From: Beroe ovata
Lineage: Eukaryota > Ctenophora > Nuda > Beroida > Beroidae
Direction: 5' to 3'
Assembly: GCA_946803715.1 (NCBI GenBank)
Contig: CAMPET010000021.1
Span: 454,226-518,225 of the forward strand
DNA: 64,000 bases
Shown piece after piece: positions 35,501-45,481 of the stretch (position 1 is its first letter; each line of letters starts with the position of its first letter). The translations under genes were made by a program, and so were the position numbers. The notes under the pieces are model-generated. The model saw nothing but the letters and a program-made list of their open reading frames with translations, had not been told where the DNA came from and did no database searches.

Positions 35501-36039
35501 CCCTGTAAAAATATAATAGAGAATGGTGGTGTGGCTGTTAATGATCAGTTGAATTATGGAATATCGAAGCCGCAATTTACCATTATCATCTGTTACAATG
35601 ACAACGCCTATTTCAGCTCGAAGCACTGAGGTGGTGTGTTGAGAAAGCTGAAGTTAGAAGAACGGAGATGTTGACAACCCTAGATCTGTCCTGTAATAAT
35701 GGTAACAGCATCTCTGATTCTGATTTTGACTGGGTCTCCTACCTTGGTTTTTTATCCCAACCGGAAAATGAATAATGCAATCTGAGTATAGATCACTGGG
35801 CTGTTACCATTTTGTTAACACGCCTTGTTCCAGACGCCAAGTTACTGAGCACCCCGTTCGTAGACTGGCCGTCCGACCAAGGGAGTACAGCGCTCCACTA
35901 CGCTGCCAAAGAGTCGAGATGTCGGGGAATATCTGCCCTCCTACAATTCGGAGCCGACAAATGTGCACGTGATAAATTTGGCAGGATGCCAGAACAGATG
36001 ACACGTGATGTCACTGTCGTCACGCTTCTCAATTCATGA
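29548..36039 (+). CDS. ANKRD16: Ankyrin-repeat protein, ANKRD16-like, hosts two nested genes
   Basis: Nine exons (29548-29610, 29714-29837, 29930-30028, 31855-31931, 32070-32205, 32305-32408, 32579-32728, 35617-35701, 35834-36039) sum to exactly 348 codons. At least eight ankyrin units are readable, e.g. NKDTLLIIASKQGHCEIIGIL, KTGKTALHEAVQFGQIKVV, QADWTPLMLACEKSD, NKDGSNASHIAARSN, NNGRTLLHSAALNNSESVV, SSGLTPLMDGARMGHLS and QGSTALHYAAKESRCRG. Size and repeat number resemble ANKRD16, an editing cofactor of alanyl-tRNA synthetase in vertebrates, but generic ankyrin proteins look alike, so the orthology is tentative. Introns 3 (1.8 kb) and 7 (2.9 kb) each contain a complete opposite-strand gene. 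Confidence 0.82.
30229..31651 (-). CDS. Secreted zinc metallocarboxypeptidase (M14A), nested
   Basis: Two exons (31568-31651, 30229-31455) give 437 codons. The order is a signal peptide (MAFRCIAAILATCLVLTTVYA), a propeptide of about 90 residues (IVRVDIKSDDSVVSTLQNLE), then the peptidase domain from about YDTYHELDVMYARLD. Zinc ligands are in GGIHAREW (His, Glu) and SYHSYSQ (His). NPDGY, DPNRNW and VELRDTGDYGFELP supply substrate-binding residues and the catalytic Glu. The S1' specificity position lies in ASGDSPDW, where pancreatic A-types have a hydrophobic residue and B-types Asp; here Pro appears to occupy it, so specificity is not predictable. It is a zymogen-type digestive or extracellular protease. 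It sits wholly inside intron 3 of the ankyrin gene. Confidence 0.93.
32887..34490 (-). CDS. Major-facilitator transporter, SVOP/SLC22-like, nested
   Basis: Three exons (34248-34490, 33928-34144, 32887-33842) give 472 codons. An acidic cytosolic N-terminus (MSPEDDETTKLTE) precedes TM1. The MFS loop signature is FLFSGMGDKYGRRRMAL after TM2, and FIGMGYSSAAALLGEVAPMKFRSLG spans TM4 to its loop. TFTNESPRFDAIKGN precedes the central loop, and DMLGRKATFQI follows TM8. An extracellular loop with VNESYCGLTVPPANKSC has two Cys and N-glycosylation sequons. The sequence resembles SV2-related proteins (SVOP) and organic ion carriers; substrate unknown. It lies inside intron 7 of the ankyrin gene on the opposite strand. 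An in-frame ATG 54 bases upstream is possible. Its 5' end is partly duplicated across the N at 34686. Confidence 0.88.
34451..34775. repeat. Duplicated first-exon sequence flanking a single N
   Basis: The start of the transporter gene (from cttcagtcagtttcgtcg, 34451 on) is repeated after the N at 34686 (34687-34775) with one substitution changing the third codon (Pro to Ala on the minus strand) and a small indel. Most likely the second haplotype, not a second gene. Confidence 0.75.
35112..35137. repeat. (GT)n microsatellite next to an N
   Basis: A GT run starts immediately after the N at 35113, within intron 7 of the ankyrin gene. The N probably marks a repeat-induced contig break. Confidence 0.9.
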
Positions 36040-36138
36040 TGTTTTATGCTGGTCCTCCACTGATGTGTTGACTTGAACCAGATTTTGCGCTTGAATATGA
36101 TGAAATAGATTCGACTTGGTCAAGTCGACTGACCCGCC

Positions 36139-36236
36139 ATGTGCCTAGCCTGGCAAACACGGTGGAGATCTTTTCTGTACGGCATGTTAAACAAGGAATC
36201 GGAACCGTGGGTTCCGTACAGACCACTCTGTCACAG
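36139..36236 (-). mobile_element. tRNA-like SINE candidate, copy B
   Basis: Reverse complement matches copy A across about 95 bp: A-box-like at 36220-36233, B-box-like at 36195-36206, and the shared tail with aacatgccgtacag and gccaggctaggcacat. It lies just after the ankyrin gene stop. Confidence 0.6.
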
Positions 36237-36418
36237 ACATTGAATTCTCAACCCACATTGCATCATCTATCAACTCCCTGACCTGTTTACTGTGTTGTGT
36301 GTTTGAAAATGATCCAATACGTGATACAATCATGGAACATGTGGATATACCCCTGATACGAAATTCTTACCCTTGTAAATTGTAATGTGTTTATAGCGGT
36401 GAATGTCAACATGAAGCA

Positions 36419-37193
36419 ATGTCACTAGCCCTCGCTCGGAATTTCCTCTGCAGGACTGGAGTATGCATGAGGATGCTCAGTCATCTCATTATAGATGAGA
36501 CTGCTGTTGCCCAACTCAAACAAATCGGTAAGAGTGATCACCCCTCTTTTTTGATACACTCAGCAGTGAGACATCTCGATAGGCAGCAAACTATGGGACC
36601 TTTTATTGATCATCATTCAATAATCGAACATCACTGAAACCCTCCTAGCTCAACCTTTCCTAGCGCCTAGCGCAGCGGCCCTTACATAGTACTTGACCCA
36701 TCCTTAACTTCCCCTTTTCGGACCCACTTATGTCGGATCCACTCTTGACAACAATTTCTCTTGAATCCTATTTCCTCGCAGAAGAGGACAGTTTGCGGGT
36801 CACTGTTGACGGAGGGGGCTGCAGTGGGTTTCAGTACAAGTTCGAGTTAGACAGTCACGTGACAGATGATGATGTGGTTGTGGAGCAGGATGGTGTCAAG
36901 ATAATCACGGACAGCGTGTCACTCGACTTCATCAGAGGTGTCATGTTATCAGCACATATAATGCTAATCAGTCATTCCGTTAGATATTTCATAAGACTTA
37001 CGATTTCGATACTGTAACTGAAATAACATAGTTGTAATCAGATGGATCACAGTTTTCATGCAGTAATCTCATCTCAGGTGCAACTATTGAGTTTCACGAA
37101 GAGTTGATAAAATCCTCATTCAGAGTCAATAACAACCCGCAAGCCGAGGAAGGCTGCTCCTGCGGAGTGTCTTTCAGTGTCAAAATAGACTGA
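36419..37193 (+). CDS. ISCA2: Mitochondrial A-type Fe-S carrier ISCA2
   Basis: Three exons (36419-36527, 36782-36937, 37078-37193) give 127 codons. The N-terminus ([19 protein letters not shown]) is basic and hydrophobic, as for mitochondrial import. The HesB/IscA domain starts at [14 protein letters not shown] and includes [20 protein letters not shown] and [18 protein letters not shown], ending in the conserved CSCG of [12 protein letters not shown]. All three cluster-binding cysteines are present. In the family it acts with ISCA1 and IBA57 in mitochondrial 4Fe-4S maturation. Short DSHVTDDD loop and overall length fit ISCA2 rather than ISCA1. Confidence 0.93.
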
Positions 37194-37536
37194 TACAGTT
37201 CGGTGTCAAGGTTATCTGACGTCCTGGTGTCAGTATCCTGGTGTCTATAGTGAAATATCCGGTGACCCGTGCCCATAATGTGTTGTGACATTAAGTTATG
37301 TGCTGATTCGACTAATTTCAGTAGTATGCCAAAGGAAAGAAAATTTGTGATTTTATGATGTATAACAGTGCTTGTGTAAATTTTCGATTAGGTTGCCCTC
37401 AATTAAGGACAAGAATGATGCAAATCTTCATACCCTTCTTGTTATTTGCCTGCTCATTGATTTATTGTATTGGCATGGGATATAGCATGGAATATAAATG
37501 ACACAAAACCTCACAACAGCATTTATCGAGTAGGAC

Positions 37537-40500
37537 ATGTCTGAAAACAGTTGCTCGTCCAGTGACGACGAGGAGGAAATTGCCATTAACGAGATTAAAG
37601 TCCAGGAGCTTGAAGACAAGGTAACTCTACTCTATCAGTTATCAGTAGTGATATTGGTCCTTCATCCGAGTATACAATTGACTCCACAATCGTCCCTATA
37701 GGTGGTGTCAAACCCATACGATTACAGTGCCCACGTTGAACTCCTAAACATATTGGACCGGGGAGGTGATGTGGATAGATGTAGAGAGGTGAGAAAATTG
37801 GGATTATGAGGACGTCTCAGTCGTTGAAACGTTGAAATGTAGCGGTAACAGTAGCTTGCTTTCCAATCGTCACATAACATTGTTACATCACACCTATTCG
37901 GTGCGTATTGCCCAAATTTCACTCGGCTTCGCCTCGAGAAATATGGCCAAATACGCACCTCAAAGGTGTGATGTAACAGTATATTAGTCCCTTTGTAGAT
38001 GGAGAAAAACTCATGTTTATTGATCAGTCAGCTATCAATTTGTAAACGTGATACAATATAAAACCTTCCATTTCCCCAAGTAGTCTGACACCTGGTGACA
38101 GGCATGGTGACAGTGTCACTATTCTCTTTTTAAGTCTTTCTTGAATCACTGTCTCCCAACTCCAATATTTACTTCCTCCTGACACCACTTTCTCTTGACG
38201 CCACTTACTCTTATCTTGACTCTACTCTAAGGGAGAGTATCATGCTGTGAGAACTTTAAGTTAACAGCATGTTCTCACCACATCACACTGTAGTTGGTGT
38301 GGGTGACTCATGTCTCTTCTGCTTTGATTTACCCCAAGTCTATACCTGCATATGATCTATCGGTTTAGGTTCGAGAGCGGATGAGTGGACTGTTTCCCCT
38401 TTCCCCTGAGATGTGGCTCCACTGGATAAACCAGGAGAAACTATTCCTACCACTAGACCGAGACCGGGTGAGCAAGACCCTCTCAAACCTCTATTCTCGA
38501 GCTGTCCTCGACTATTCCAGTAAGTCTCACGGGTATTTCAGTTGTATTGGTCCCATTGGTGGAGAAGTAAATCCAGTTAAGATTTCACATTGAGCTGGTT
38601 GAAAGTTTTCGCTCTACTGTTATTCTCAATGTGATTAGGCTATCACCTTCTGTGACAGAGTGGTCTATACGGAACCCCACGGTTTCGATTCCTGACGTTA
38701 TCAGCTGTGCCATCTCAGGCGTGAGGCTGTGGTGTCAATACTGTTCCGACGTGGTGTCAGTGTTTGAGTTCTCCGAGGAGAGAACACGTGAGTTGTTTGA
38801 ACAAGCTCTATCAGATGTCGGACTGCATGTAACGAAGGTAGGCCCGGAAACTTCAATAGTTCGTTAGAAACCCAGCTCTCATTCTGTTTCCGCCACGTAA
38901 TTCTCTGGTAACAATAACCGGAATTATTGTTGAGTTATTCACGCATTACTTCATTATAACATCAATTTCGCAGGGTATTGAGCTGTGGGAACAGTACAGG
39001 CAATACGAGGAGGCCCTCCTACAGACAATCACAGACAAACTGTCTGCAGCTGGTGTCGGCGTGACAGACAGAGCATTCCTGCAGGACTTATTCAACAAAC
39101 AGAAATCAAGGGTGGATGTTCTGTTCCAGCGGCAACTCGCTGTCCCCCTCAACGGTGCGTTACAATAATTGTCAAGTGGTAATTGATCATGAAATTGGAG
39201 TAAATCACTCTCTCATTTTGTGAAGACATGAGAATGGTAACATTTAGCTATTTAATAATTCTCCCTCGTGTTTGCAGGGTTAGAGTCAGTTTTGTCTGAG
39301 TACAAGGAATGGCTTGGGGCCGATTCGCCTTTGTCACCTCATCTGATAACCAGATACGAGGCTGCAATCAAGAAACGAGAAGCTGTGATGTCTTTTGAGG
39401 AAGCATTGGTGCGTTAAATTTAATTCATCATTGCATGTTTATAATAAGAAAGCCCATCGGGAATCGATTCCCGACTGAATTGTTGCCCTATCTTTCTGCC
39501 GAATTTTCATACATACAACATCTATTCTATGCATTTTGGACGCTGAATCGACTCCCGATCGAATTTCTGCCTTATCTTGCGTTCCTGAGGAGCTGTCTGC
39601 CTTATAAATTCGAAACACATTGTATGCATACAGGAGAGTACTGCACCGCCACATACAGAGGAATACAATTACTACATCGAATACGAGAGGAAGAATGGGG
39701 ATCCAGCGCGGGTTATTTGCCTCATGGAGCGGGCTCTTACCGACAATCCGCTCGATACAACCCGCTGGATAGACTATCTCCAATACCTGGTATAACACAG
39801 AGCACATTGTTGTCATGCTCTCCTCATCTTTTACTCCTCCCACTCTTTTTTCGGTTACTGACTCACATCCCACAGACACAAGTGCGACACTGGTGTCATC
39901 GGCGTTTGAGTCAATAACCCTTTCAATTTATCACCCATAACCCCTCCCCCTATAATACCACCCAATACCCCCCCCGGCACCCCTAATACCACCCATTGTC
40001 CACCCCCCCTTATCAATATCATGTTTACTCACGTCCCATTTACACCATCTGATCGTACTGTCCCCCACAACAACTCTCTACTCAGGACCAAGTTCTGAAA
40101 GTGAAGGACGTGGTGCTCAGAGCATACAGCAGAGCGACCCGTAACATACCGTGGGTGGTAGAAGTATGGACCCAGTACATGCTCGCACAACAGCGATATG
40201 ACCTCCACTTCTCCCATATAGACGGTGAGCACTCGACTACTTTACCCCATTCCCATGGTTAGTAGGGATCCTGTCCACCCACGATATTATACTGGCCACA
40301 TACTGGATTACCTATCACTCCCATCTCACTTTATCAGAAACACTGGAAGAAGCATTGAAGAGTGGTTTCAGTGATGGTGCGAGTAACGTTGTCCTATGGA
40401 AATGTTACCTGACGTGTCACTGGAGACAGGAGCGGTTCAAACCCCTGAAATCGAATGGAAGTAGTGGTGGCTCTGATCACATGGATAACAGCCCTCTGAA

Positions 40501-42505
40501 CAATGCTTTCCAGAGAGCTGTCAACCATGTCAACCAGACTTTCGGGGAGGAGGGTGACCCAACTGGTAATGCACATCATGTTAAGTTGTTATGTTTCGTT
40601 CATCACCATAATTGAGTAGGCACTTGTCATACCAAAACATGACACCATGTCACCAACATGACACCTGTTTCACCACTATTATCGTTGTCAGGTGAGCTAG
40701 TTCGATTCATGGCTGAGTGTCTGGCTGAGAGAGATGATGTAGAGGGATTCCGAGTGCTCATGTCTGGTCTCTTCGAATCCAAAATATACAAGGAGCAATC
40801 AGGTTTGCCTCTGAGATATCACACACAGTACAAACACACACACACATACACACACATACACACACAGTACAAACACGAAGTGTAGTTACGGACTGTACAC
40901 TGTACATATGTGTAGGGTCCTCTGTGGTAATGTATCAAGTTTCAGTTGATCGTCAATTATCCACCGATCGTTTGTTAGCTCCACTGGGTTTTGTCCTCAG
41001 ATATGATGACACGGTAGTGAAATGTAAAGCACTGGTTTTTTCCATAGACTTCATTTCAACTCCTGTTGGCCGCCGCCTTGTTGAGGTGTTGACACAATAT
41101 GCTGTATAATTATTGCGGTGGAATCACGGCTCCAGCCACAGTTNCCAGTGTACCACTGACAACACGGAGCTTCTCCTACAGCGATTCCTACACTTCGAGT
41201 CTGTCCACGGTGAGATTTATAGTGTCACGCGAGCGGGGAGAGTTGTTGTGATTTTTATGTACCAGCTCAGGTTTTGCAAGAGATTTCTCGCATTACTTTA
41301 GTCATGTTCAGGCTCGATGGAGACCTATGATAATGCCTCACTCAAGTGTAGACGACAGCAGAAGAAAATTGACGAGAAACGCGCCAAGGTACTCTTCCGT
41401 TTCAATTCAACTGGATTTATGCCTAGCATGTTAGCAGTAAATCAGGATGTTGAGTCACACGTTTTCACTCTTTGATCCACAGGAAGCTGAGAAACAAGAA
41501 CATCAAAACAAGAAGCAAGAGCAACAAACAAGGAAACAAGAAGAACCAAAACAACCCAAGAACAAGAAACCAGCCCTCCAGAAAAAGCGGAAAATCTCCT
41601 CGGAGCCGGAGGAAAGTTCCGTTCGCAAGCAAGCTAAACCCAATCCGGAGTCCCCGGCCAAATTCCCCCGCACCACACCAGCAACAAGTGAGATAGACAA
41701 GAGCAAGTACCCAGTTACTGTGTTTGTGAGCAACCTCTCGTATTCTGCTACAGAAGAAGATTTGAATAGCACGTTCAAAAGTGTGGGGGATATTGTGGAT
41801 ATCCGTCTTGTTAAAAGTGTGAATAACAAATCGCGAGGCTTTGGCTACATTGAGTTTCACACCCGAGATGAAGCAGTGTCAGCATTGGAAATGGATAGGG
41901 TAGAAGTTCTGGGCCGGCCTTGTTATGTCAGTGAGTGTAAGGAAAGAGGGGCGGGAGAGAAGAAGGAGTTCAAGTTTAGTACCCGACTAGAGAAACACAA
42001 GCTGTTTGTGAACAATCTGCCCTATACAGTGACAGAGGCAGAGTTGAGGGCCATGTTTGAGGGGGTGGGGACAGTAACCAGTGTGAGAATGGTAACCACC
42101 AAGAGTGGCAAGTTCAAGGGGTTCGCATATGTGGAGTATGGGAGTAGTGAAGATGCTAGCAGGGCGGTTCTCGAGCTCAATGGGAAGACAGTTGGTGACA
42201 GGGAGATGGGTGTGGCCATTTCTAACCCACCCGGTAAGTCTGGATCCGGTTCATCCAGCCAATATACAGACATAACACTCGCCGATAAAGCGGACGCGGG
42301 TTTCAACAGGAAGAAGAAGATGAACTTCCTTGTTCCAAGATCTGTCTCCCAGCCAAAAACTGCACAAAAAGTAGATGAAAATCAAGCTGCAGCATCACAA
42401 AGTGCCGAGGTTCCTAAAACAGACACGCTGGCAAACATGTCTGAATCCGAAACACCCAAGCAAATGCTGTCAAATGAATTCTTTAGCCGCCTGTTTGACA
42501 AATGA
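37537..42505 (+). CDS. SART3: SART3/Prp24-type U4/U6 snRNP recycling factor
   Basis: Thirteen exons were traced in consistent phase. N-terminal HAT repeats include MWLHWINQEKLF, RLWCQYCSDVVSVFEFSEE, LFEQALSDVGLHVTKGIELW, RWIDYLQYL, VEVWTQYMLAQQRYD and LLLQRFLHFESVHG. A lysine/glutamine-rich nuclear-localisation region (41490-41640) leads to two RRMs: VFVSNLSYSATEEDL...RGFGYIEF (from about 41706) and LFVNNLPYTVTEAEL...KGFAYVEY (from about 42000). The C-terminus MLSNEFFSRLF is the LSm-binding motif of this family. It promotes U4/U6 reannealing after splicing and recruits USP15/USP4 in vertebrates. The acceptor of exon 11 is obscured by the N at 41144. Introns contain a hairpin element and a SINE-like copy. 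Confidence 0.95.
37881..37978. mobile_element. Foldback element (inverted repeat) in SART3 intron 2
   Basis: Arms of about 40 bp (37881-37920 and 37938-37978) start tgttacatcacacct and end aggtgtgatgtaaca, with a short loop containing cggcttcgcc. Pairing is imperfect but extends through gtgcgtat/atacgcac. No clear target-site duplication. MITE-like or a structured intronic RNA. Confidence 0.7.
38631..38692 (+). mobile_element. tRNA-like SINE candidate, copy C (5' part)
   Basis: Shares gtgattaggctatcac, the A-box-like tgacagagtggtc (38653-38665) and the B-box-like ggtttcgattcc (38681-38692) with copy A. Similarity stops after the B box. It lies in SART3 intron 3. Confidence 0.55.
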
Positions 42506-42850
42506 TAAAGCATTGGCATAACAATGACATGATGTTACAGATTCTCTTTCCATTTTCTTATTCTTTTTCTATTCCAATATGAATATCCCATTTATTCCAT
42601 ACCATTCCATTTCCAATGCCATGTTGTTGCTATTGGCTATGGTAATAAATTATGGATGCCGATGACTCAATGCAATAGTTCTGTCCGTAGTGTGATGGAA
42701 TATAATTATAGTTATACATTGTAGATACTCGTAGTGTATTGCGGTAATAGCGGTATAGTTATTGACACACTGACACAGTACATTACGCACCTGCGTCCTG
42801 CAAGTGTTATTTTATTATTATTGCTTCATAATACTTTAACTTAGCGTTTT
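42506..42850. other. SART3 3' flank
   Basis: AT-rich. A plausible polyadenylation signal (aataaa within ggtaataaatta, near 42643) follows the stop by about 140 bases. No other feature. Confidence 0.45.
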
Positions 42851-42854
42851 GGCT

Positions 42855-43177
42855 GTCGATGATAATTGATATAGCCCCTATCGAGAATTTAACTGCGCTC
42901 GCCGCTTCGCTGTTCCATGTTCGCGTCAGCTGGCTGGGCCTTGTAGTTGTTGCGTTGGATTCCTCCCTACCCTTGCTGGCGGGATTTTATCCCTGGCAAG
43001 GAATTGCAATTGCGCGGCGCCGACGGTAGGGAAAACCCTACAAGCAACGTGCAGTGCATGCACATGCAGTTGTAGGATTTTACCCTACCGTCGGCGCCGC
43101 GCAATTGCAATTATCATTCCTTATCCAGGGATAAACTCCCGCCAGCAAGGCCAGGGCCGTAGGGTAAAATCCTGCAA
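42855..43177. mobile_element. Two head-to-head diverged copies of the foldback MITE
   Basis: A reversed copy (about 42955-43043, ending gggaaaaccctacaa) is followed after a 26-bp spacer by a forward copy (43070-43177, starting ttgtaggattttaccctacc and ending taaaatcctgcaa). Both have extended cores with gcaattgcgcggcgcc-type sequence, giving a long imperfect palindrome around gcatgcacatgcag. I could not find matching 9-bp flanks, unlike the shorter copies. Confidence 0.75.
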
Positions 43178-43380
43178 AGCAAAGTGCAAACATGCAGCTG
43201 CAGCGCGACTCGCGAGATGGGATTTCATCGGCAGTGAAATGATTTGTCGAGCGATGTTTGGATGTTGTTCCCGCGCTGCGTGACCCAAATACTCCGCGCG
43301 CGCTGCGCGTCTCCGTGGTTCTATTCTACGACTTTTCAGTTCACTGAGTAGAACAGGGGCGCGCAACGTGTGCACAAGCG

Positions 43381-43468
43381 ATGTCAGACCGCTGATGCAA
43401 GCCGCGAATAAGTTTGCGCCGCGCGCGCGAAACGAAATTCTCGTCAGGGTCTATCATCGATCGACAAT
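43381..43468. repeat. Truncated copy of the CpG-rich dispersed repeat
   Basis: Carries cgctgatgcaagccgcg, aataagtttgcgccgcgcg and the 37-base terminal motif (43431-43468) seen twice at 19.0-19.15 kb. The second arm of the palindrome is missing here. Confidence 0.8.
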
Positions 43469-43668
43469 AAATTGATAAGTCGCAGAATTAAAAAGGAGAT
43501 GCGCGCGGAGTATTCGGGTCATGCGGCGCGGCCGAGCAATCGCGATTGCTTCATAAGGAAGCAGGTGAAATGTCGGAGTTTCAGGAAATGAAACATACTG
43601 TGAGAATCTATAGACATTCAAGTAGCAGAATAACCGCACTTCAGCCAGTTAAATCAGAAATTAGATGG

Positions 43669-43775
43669 TTTAATGTGTTGTAGGATTTTACCCTACCGTC
43701 GGTGCGCGCGATTTTCAATCCGCCCCGATAAAATCCCGCCAGCAAGGGTAGGGTGAAATCCTACAATTTAATGTG
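43669..43775. mobile_element. Foldback MITE copy 2 with 9-bp target duplication
   Basis: An 89-bp element (43678-43766) with the same ends as copy 1, flanked by the perfect 9-bp repeat tttaatgtg (43669-43677 and 43767-43775). Confidence 0.92.
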
Positions 43776-43890
43776 CCGTAGAAGTGAGGGAACTTTTCAA
43801 ATCTGCGCGCGATCAGGAATCCACCTAGTTCCGCGTAGCCCAAAACTGGCCTATAGTGAATCGCTTCGCTTGAAAAATATTTTGCAGCAT

Positions 43891-44015
43891 CCCTCTCCCT
43901 TGTAGGATTTTACCCTACCGTCGGTGCGCGCGATTTTCAATCCGCCCCGGATAAAATCCCGCCAGGGATAAAATCCCGCCAGCAAGGGTAGGGTGAAATC
44001 CTACAACCCTCTCCC
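43891..44015. mobile_element. Foldback MITE copy 3 with 9-bp target duplication
   Basis: A 107-bp element (43900-44006) flanked by the perfect 9-bp repeat ccctctccc. It is longer than copy 2 because an internal 17-base unit (gataaaatcccgccagg) is duplicated. Confidence 0.92.
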
Positions 44016-44632
44016 TGGCATGGCAGAACAAGACTGAGTGGTCTAATAATTTATTTTTAGTCTGTTTATATTCTTAATTTATGCAATAGTAATTGCTATT
44101 TTGTTTCGTGGGGAGTACCCAGACCCTGTGTGGGCACATAATTTAATGAATCAAATTTATGATGAGTGAACTGTCAGAATAGAGTTGCCTGGAGGCAAAA
44201 AGTTTTATCTATTTACCTTCTGTATATGTGCACCTGAACCTCAAATGGACACTAGACTAAAAACTGAGCTGATAAAAACGTGCCCAGATAATTGCAATGA
44301 AAGGAGGCTACTCATCTTAAATGCTCCTAACAATCACCCGTATGTGTACACATGGAAGGAAAAGGGGATGGAAAGAAAAAGACCCACACTTTATAGTGGT
44401 TACTGCTTACAATTACTAACAATTGTGCAACATTTTCCTACCTTCTGCCTTTTCCTTCCATGTGTACACTGTACAGATACGCATTACGCAATACATGCTG
44501 AAGTGCGCATCTTTTTCATTCCATCGGATTTTGGCGCAGGTGCACACATGCCAGTTATCCAAAGTCTTATCTAAAGTGTATAAATTATTTACCAATCCAT
44601 ATAATTTGTTAGTAATTTTTACTGACTTTAGC

Positions 44633-45235
44633 ATGAACATAAAGGAGGCTCGTCAACAATTTGACTTGTTACTGTCAGTTGATACTGCCAAAAACAGTAC
44701 TACAAATCAAATACAGGATCCAGATAAGGCAAGTGTTCAAGGTAATGCTGATGATCTAGTTATTGAAACAGTTTATAGTCCAAAAAAGAGAAGGCGAGAC
44801 ACTCACAGGATAAAAGTGCATGACCCTGTTTACAAGTCACATGTGATGACACTATATGACCGTTCCATCAATCTTAACAAGCTGAACACCAATAGTACCC
44901 TATACTCTGCCTCAAGAGAGTGGATGAAAAATGATCCATCATCAGCCCCTGACTTAAAGAGCCCACGAAGTTGTAATAGTGAGGAAGACAGCCAAACAGT
45001 ACAATGCTATGATTGCACTGATACCACACCATATCCTGAAAGTGATGCCCCCTTGGCAACTGATGGGACCAGTGTACCAGTCAGAGCTGAAGTTGATATA
45101 GCTACACTGAGGAAGATGAATTTGAGGAAGTGGAAAAGTGTCCGTGAAAAGTGGAAAGATACATATGAAGAAAACTACAGGGCACATCCGGAATGTGTTA
45201 ACTTTATTAAAGGTCTTTATCAAGCCCCTAATTGA
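44633..45235 (+). CDS. LIN37: LIN37, DREAM/MuvB complex subunit
   Basis: One exon of 201 codons. The start at 44633 gives MNIKEARQQFDLLLSV, matching the N-terminal helix of the family (AKARNQLDAVLQ in human). A basic patch SPKKRRRDTHRIK follows. The conserved core is HVMTLYDRSINLNKLNTNS and LYSASREWMKNDPSS (human: KLFDRSVDLAQF, LYPICRAWMRNSPS). The C-terminal helix is LRKMNLRKWKSVREKWKD. LIN37 sits on LIN54/LIN9 in MuvB and is needed for DREAM repression of cell-cycle genes in quiescence. The frame is open for about 200 bases upstream but without protein-like conservation. Compact acidic linker (45000-45080) replaces the proline-rich one of vertebrates. Confidence 0.88.
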   Translation: MNIKEARQQFDLLLSVDTAKNSTTNQIQDPDKASVQGNADDLVIETVYSPKKRRRDTHRIKVHDPVYKSHVMTLYDRSINLNKLNTNSTLYSASREWMKNDPSSAPDLKSPRSCNSEEDSQTVQCYDCTDTTPYPESDAPLATDGTSVPVRAEVDIATLRKMNLRKWKSVREKWKDTYEENYRAHPECVNFIKGLYQAPN

Positions 45236-45481
45236 AGACTATTCCAAATTTATTGATTGATGACATAGGAGGCACATTGTTTGAATGGCACCACATTCTG
45301 TATATTGCACGACATAATACACTTTTGTTAACTTACCCACAATCCATATCTAATTACCATTCAAGAAGGCATTTATAGTATATCAATTGCTCAATTTCTT
45401 GAGATGAAAATTTCTATTATGTTGTCAGAGTACCCACTACTTCTTCTCGTGACTATTATCTTCTCATTCTAGTTCAATCCC

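Noticed and set aside
39435-39917. 160-residue plus frame and 146-residue minus frame
   Set aside because: Shadow of a SART3 exon (39634-39789) in other frames plus flanking intron.
44185-44574. 129-residue plus frame before LIN37
   Set aside because: Composition is not protein-like and it overlaps the LIN37 5' region in another frame; probably leader sequence.
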